From assembly GCF_001522545.3 (NCBI RefSeq), contig NC_031769.1, positions 76,318,904-76,382,903 of the forward strand: a DNA stretch of 64,000 nt. The letters are read 5' to 3'. This DNA comes from Parus major (Eukaryota > Chordata > Aves > Passeriformes > Paridae). A program made the position numbers and the translations under genes. Every line of letters begins with the position of its first letter. Position 1 is the first letter of the stretch. Under the pieces are notes generated by a model. The model was not told where the DNA came from. It worked only from the letters and a program-made list of their open reading frames with translations, and made no database searches. Shown piece by piece: positions 59,538 to 64,000 of the stretch.

Positions 59538-61446
59538 TCTTACAATTCCAAGTTCAGAGGTGCTGTTCCTGGAAGGGAGGATGGGATCCGACCCAGGCTC
59601 TACCAGATTTTATGTGACTGCTGTGTTAGGCCTAAAACCACTTTTTTCTTTATAGTTAGTTATCCTAAGTCAGCTCTTAACAGAGTTCCCATTCCCAGAA
59701 TATTCTACATCATGGTAGCCATTATACTAAATATGTGCATTAGATGGATTAGGAATATGCAGATGTCTTCATATTCTGGATTATTGCCTTAAACACTAAA
59801 CTAATTAATATAAGCATAATGCCATTTCTTTAATAATATTTTAAATATTTTCTTTAAAAAATTGAAATAAATTTGACTTGCACTGAAAAGGATGAATACA
59901 TAGTCCTAATGATTAGTCAAACAAGTTTTTTGAAGACACTGCAGTGTATGAATTATGGAGTAGATTACTCACTTCTGTCTTTGCCACCTAACCCTGGAAG
60001 ATTTTTTATTTTTCCCAACTGACATTCCATTATACAGGAATAGTAGTATACTATTTCTGTGTTTATGTTTTTTTCAAGCACCCATATGAAGCACAAGTAC
60101 TCACCAGTTCATCACAGTATTTGGCATTTACTAAAAAAAAACCTAGAAGGTACAGGCATCAATAAAAATATCGATATATGGACTCCTACCATAATAAATC
60201 TATTCAGACAAAACATTGAAATAATACATCATCTAAGAAAATCACATAATAGGTCTGACTTGTAAAACTTTGGAATTGTTTTATCCAAGGTTTTATGTTA
60301 TAGACCATTTTATATTCAAAAGACTGCAAAGGGAAAAAAAAAAAAAACAAAACTAAAACCCGAGAATATTTCATTATAGTTCAGCTAGTCTTAATTTTAA
60401 AAAAAGTAGGCAAGGTCTGTTCACTGTTTCCAGAGTCAGTCAATAAAAAAATCACTGGAATTATTCTGGACTTGCATACCTGTAAGATAAATAAAATTCA
60501 CACTAAAAATAACTAATTACTACAGACTGAAGGAAACTGTCAAAAATGAATCTGCAGAAATAATTTATCAATCCCTTGAATATACAAAATAATCTGGTTT
60601 TATTAAATACTTCACCAAGAAGACAATGTGAATTTTCAAATAAATTCAAATTATTTTTCAGTTTTCTAAAAAACTTTTAAGACTACTTTTGCCAAACAAG
60701 ATGCTTTTTTTGTCCTAATTAACTGTTTCATGTAATGCATGTAATGCATCTCAGACTTCTGAGACCAGCAAACAATTCCAATAATGTTACATTCACCTAA
60801 TTAGGATAACGTTGGCAACTGAGACAATCATTCTGCAATGCCACACAAGACAGTTCTACAACTGTCTTTGTGGCAAGAGTCATTTTCCTTGTGATACAGT
60901 CCAACAGTTTTAGTTCTACAGACTTATACCAAGTAGTGTTTGCTGTTTGGAGGAGCCACTGACAGAAGTATTCTCCACATCCATTCCATCTTTCTCTAGC
61001 CTTTTTTGATCATTACTTTTCAGCCTCATTTGATATGTGATACCATTCCACCATCGTTTTATCTGCTCATCTGCTGATTGCTTTCCTGACACTTTGCCCT
61101 CCAGTAACACTAGCTTTGATTGTTATCCAATCTTTTGCTAAAATAGAAAAAGAGTTTCAGTTTTGTCTCTCAGATGTGTATATTGAATGTCAATTACACA
61201 CCAACTGTTCAAGTATCTACCCACCAGCAGTTCCAAACATTGGCTATTACAGATGAACAGGTATAAAAAGGGAAATATATAAAGATGATTATTTGAGCAT
61301 AGTCTGTTTATTAAGCATGTGAACTGTAGACAAAATAAATCTACACTTTTGATAGAGTTGTTTTTTGGTTTTTTTTACATGGATTCTCTATGAAGTGGTT
61401 TTACAAGCAAGATGAAGACAAAGAAAGAAATCTGAAGGTTGCATAT
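59538..61446. other. gene-free stretch
   Basis: About 1.9 kb of AT-rich unique DNA. A short direct repeat CATGTAATGCATGTAATGC lies at 60731-60749. No gene or mobile element recognised. Confidence 0.6.
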
Positions 61447-62113
61447 TGTGGTGGTTTTATATTGATTGATATTTGGTGAAAAAGGAAGAAACCACCCACA
61501 GAAATGAGTTTTCTGAGAGAAGCTGCTAAGAGCTTCCTCTGTGCCTGGAAAAGGCCAATAACTGGCTAGTTCTGAGAACTGACAACATTTTGAACCATAG
61601 AGAAATTAGATCTGCCTCTGTGAGATCCACATTTTAAAAACAGCAAGCAGGGAAAGCTCTCTTGGCTTCCAGCCTCAAAAGGTAGTGGAACTCTGGTGGG
61701 GAGGAATTTAACGATTGCAGAACTTTTCCTGGGCAGCTGCTATTCATGGAAATGAAAAGCCACAAGAAAACTGTTTCTTGTGAAGTCTCCATGTCATGGC
61801 AAGAGAAAACTCCTCTCCCTACAAGAACTGATGAAAGACTATTGTGTAGTTGGTATCTGATTTAACATTTCAGATTTTGTCTCTATGTGGTGAGTTGGGA
61901 AAGGGAAGAAGTTGGGCAGGGGGAGGAAAAGTGTTCTGAAGGTTTTATTCGGATTTCCCTTATACTTTTAGTTCTATTAATAAAGTTTCTTTATACCTTT
62001 TAAGTTTTAATCCCATTTTTCCCTTCTCCTAATCCATGTCTCACAGCAAGAAATGAGTAAGTGCACTGGTAATTTTTGGCCAGCACTGATGGCCAGCACT
62101 GAAATCCACCACA
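61447..62113 (+). mobile_element. complete ERV LTR with perfect 8-bp inverted termini
   Basis: A 667-bp element starts TGTGGTGG and ends CCACCACA, a perfect inverted repeat. AATAAA sits at 61979-61984, with 129 bases of R/U5 after it containing TTCTTTATACCTTTTAAG and a small internal duplication GGCCAGCACTGAT. No retroviral internal sequence adjoins, so it is probably a solo LTR. The flanks (CATAT and TTATT) do not form a clear target duplication, which suggests age or a rearranged flank. I cannot assign the class with confidence. Confidence 0.8.
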
Positions 62114-64000
62114 TTATTTGGTGCATTGGCCAAGAAATTCAAATTCACAAATCTAAACCACTACACATATATTCTAAGTGAGGAAAAAAATTTCTCTTAA
62201 TCACAGTGACAATTTAAATCAGTTATCTGCCTAGCCTACTGAAAATGAAAACACTCAGAAGCTCACAGATACAGATTCCTCTAAAAGCGTGAATACATTT
62301 GGATAAAACAAAAGTTCCTCAATGTGGAACAGATTCGACTCACTGCCTGTGGCAGGGTAGATATGAACATTGTGCAGGCAGTGCTGGCTACGTTTTTGAC
62401 TCTCTGTTTACCACACAGGAGCTGTGTGTTGCTGGGCTGAAATCACTGTCAGAATGTGCAGCTGGATGCATTTCCCTTATCTATTGACACATGTGGAGCT
62501 ATACTGTCTCTTGGGTTGGATTTCTTGTTGAAGTGCTCAATAAGTACTTGAAAGGAAAGATCCATGCTACCTGTCCAACACTGCTTAACCCAGTTATGAA
62601 GATAAACAGAATGCTGATAACATGGATTTTAATTTCAATGGAAAAAAACCAAAGAAACCAGAACCAAAACAATAAATTGCCTTTCTCCTTCATAACTGTG
62701 AAATGGTGATATCAACAACACTGACAAGCTGCCCATAGATTTATTTTTCCTTTGAAGTTTCAAACAGAAATTGAAATTTTAGTGCAATGTCATGAAGACA
62801 TGGAAAAGTTTACTGAGAGCAGCTTTCTGAAATAATAAGGTCAAAAATGACAGATGGAGCTTAATAAGTCATCATATTTCAGGAAAATGCAAGTTATGAG
62901 TCCTATCAAGACAATTAAGATCTTGCAGAAGTTAATGCAACAATTAATTTTTCCAGAATGTTTGATCTTTGTTGTGAAAATCTACCACCTGTCCAAATAT
63001 AAAATTCTAATATTTTTTCATTCTTTCCTTCGCAGAACATCAGAATGACAGAATGCTCATTTCCAAATGAAAAACAAAATTACTCTTGCCTGTATGTTAA
63101 AAATCTCTATATTAATAAATTAAACACTATCGAAAGAACTACCTTTGATACACTTTGTAATCAGAGGACATTTATTTGTATTACTTCAAAATATATTGTT
63201 TCTGAGTAAAGCAACCTGTGCTAATTAAAACAAGTTAACAGGTTTCCCAAAAGATTTGTATGGAAAATACTGCTTTTACTAAACCTGTTTCTACTGAGAG
63301 ATTATTTAGTAGGATTTCTGTATTTTAACTTATCCAAAATTAACATTTTATTTCAGGTCATAATGTTCATTAAGAACACTAATTAATACTTGCTTCCTTT
63401 TGCAGTTCTGTTCAGGTCCTGATCAGTCACTTTCCCCAGAGGGATTCCTACTATGTGCCTCAGAAATTTTGTTCAAAGAGGGATTTCTAGCAGATAAAGA
63501 GAGCAGGAATATATGGCACCTTGAATGGCATTTATTAAAGCAACGAGAAGTACAAGAGAGTTAAAGTTAATCTGAATGCAATATTGCCTTCATAACCCCC
63601 TCTTCCCCTCTACAGTGGGGAATGAATTAGGAAGAAAAAGCAAATAAAATATTTTAGCAATCTGAAATTAGGAATATTTTAGTGTAATCAATTTTATAAA
63701 CAGTTATTTTTTCCTTGGAGATAATACAGAAAAATAAAAATCAGTGCTTATCTTCTGCCAGTTCTAATTTTGTATGAAAATTTACTTTTAGAAGCAGAAA
63801 TACAAGGGACTATTATAAATTAAACTTTAAAATTTTTATTCCACTCAGGGATGAAACACTGAAACAGAACTACTCTATAAAGACTGCTGGAAAGATGACT
63901 CAGATAAGAGATCAAACCTTTTCCATCAAAGCCAAAGAAATACTGTTTTATCCTGTATTAAATTTATTTTACATAATCCATGTAAAGATGATATATTGGG
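62114..64000. other. gene-free stretch to the window edge
   Basis: About 1.9 kb, mostly unique AT-rich DNA. The first 370 bases are less AT-rich and hold a 62-codon plus-strand frame (62299-62487) with seven cysteines, without splice sites or motif support. No mobile element recognised. Confidence 0.55.

Noticed and set aside
62299..62487. Cysteine-rich 62-codon plus-strand frame
   Set aside because: Seven cysteines look tempting, but there is no signal peptide, no regular spacing and no splice or promoter support.
1..64000. CRISPR arrays, insertion sequences, operons or phage genes
   Set aside because: Base composition, repeat content and absence of dense coding frames show vertebrate nuclear DNA.
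1..64000. Origin from a sex chromosome W rich in retroviruses
   Set aside because: LTRs cover only about a tenth of the window by my tally, well short of the repeat density expected for a songbird W.

Overview
The window is AT-rich vertebrate DNA. Its interspersed repeats point to a bird, most likely a songbird: CR1 LINE fragments with the ATTCTATGAT-type 3' tail, two tRNA-Ile/CR1 chimeric SINEs of the TguSINE1 type described from zebra finch, and many endogenous retroviral LTRs of kinds I associate with passerine genomes. Family names are from memory of these repeats, not from a database search. Nothing prokaryotic is present: no operons, CRISPR, rRNA or plasmid functions.

Layout. 0-5 kb: mostly unique sequence, with two weak exon-like stretches on the minus strand (11-117, 729-1121) and one CR1 tail. 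5.4-6.5 kb: the 3' end of an ERVL-like provirus (pol remnant, polypurine tract, 3' LTR), then a TguSINE1-like SINE. 10.5 kb: an ERVK-type solo LTR with a perfect 6-bp target duplication. 13.6-14.8 kb: a minus-strand CR1 and an LTR fragment. 18.3-20.9 kb: an unidentified coding-like relic (plus strand) and exon-like stretches on the minus strand, one followed by a poly(A) signal. 24.1-24.9 kb: a CpG-dense LTR. 31.4-35.3 kb: decayed CR1 fragments. 39.2-40.0 kb: an LTR carrying a 251-codon open frame. 41.1 kb: the second SINE. 48.9-50.9 kb: an LTR cluster with one LTR nested in another, plus a second ERVK-type solo LTR. 54.2-54.9 kb: a second LTR of the 5.8-kb ERVL-like family. 59.4 kb: a CR1 3' end. 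61.4-62.1 kb: a complete LTR with perfect 8-bp terminal inverted repeats. The remainder is unique AT-rich sequence with simple repeats.

No protein-coding gene can be named. The window reads as intergenic or deep intronic DNA shaped by successive retroelement insertions: old CR1s, younger SINEs, and LTRs that often remain as solo copies. Three minus-strand stretches (11-117, 729-1121, 19826-19999) could be exons of one or more genes transcribed right to left, but the evidence is only splice-like signals and open frames. I found no convincing undescribed biological system. The items most worth checking are the LTR-borne long frame (39181-39936), the coding-like relic (18298-18797), the terminal-exon candidate (19826-19999) and the CpG-dense LTR (24099-24887).
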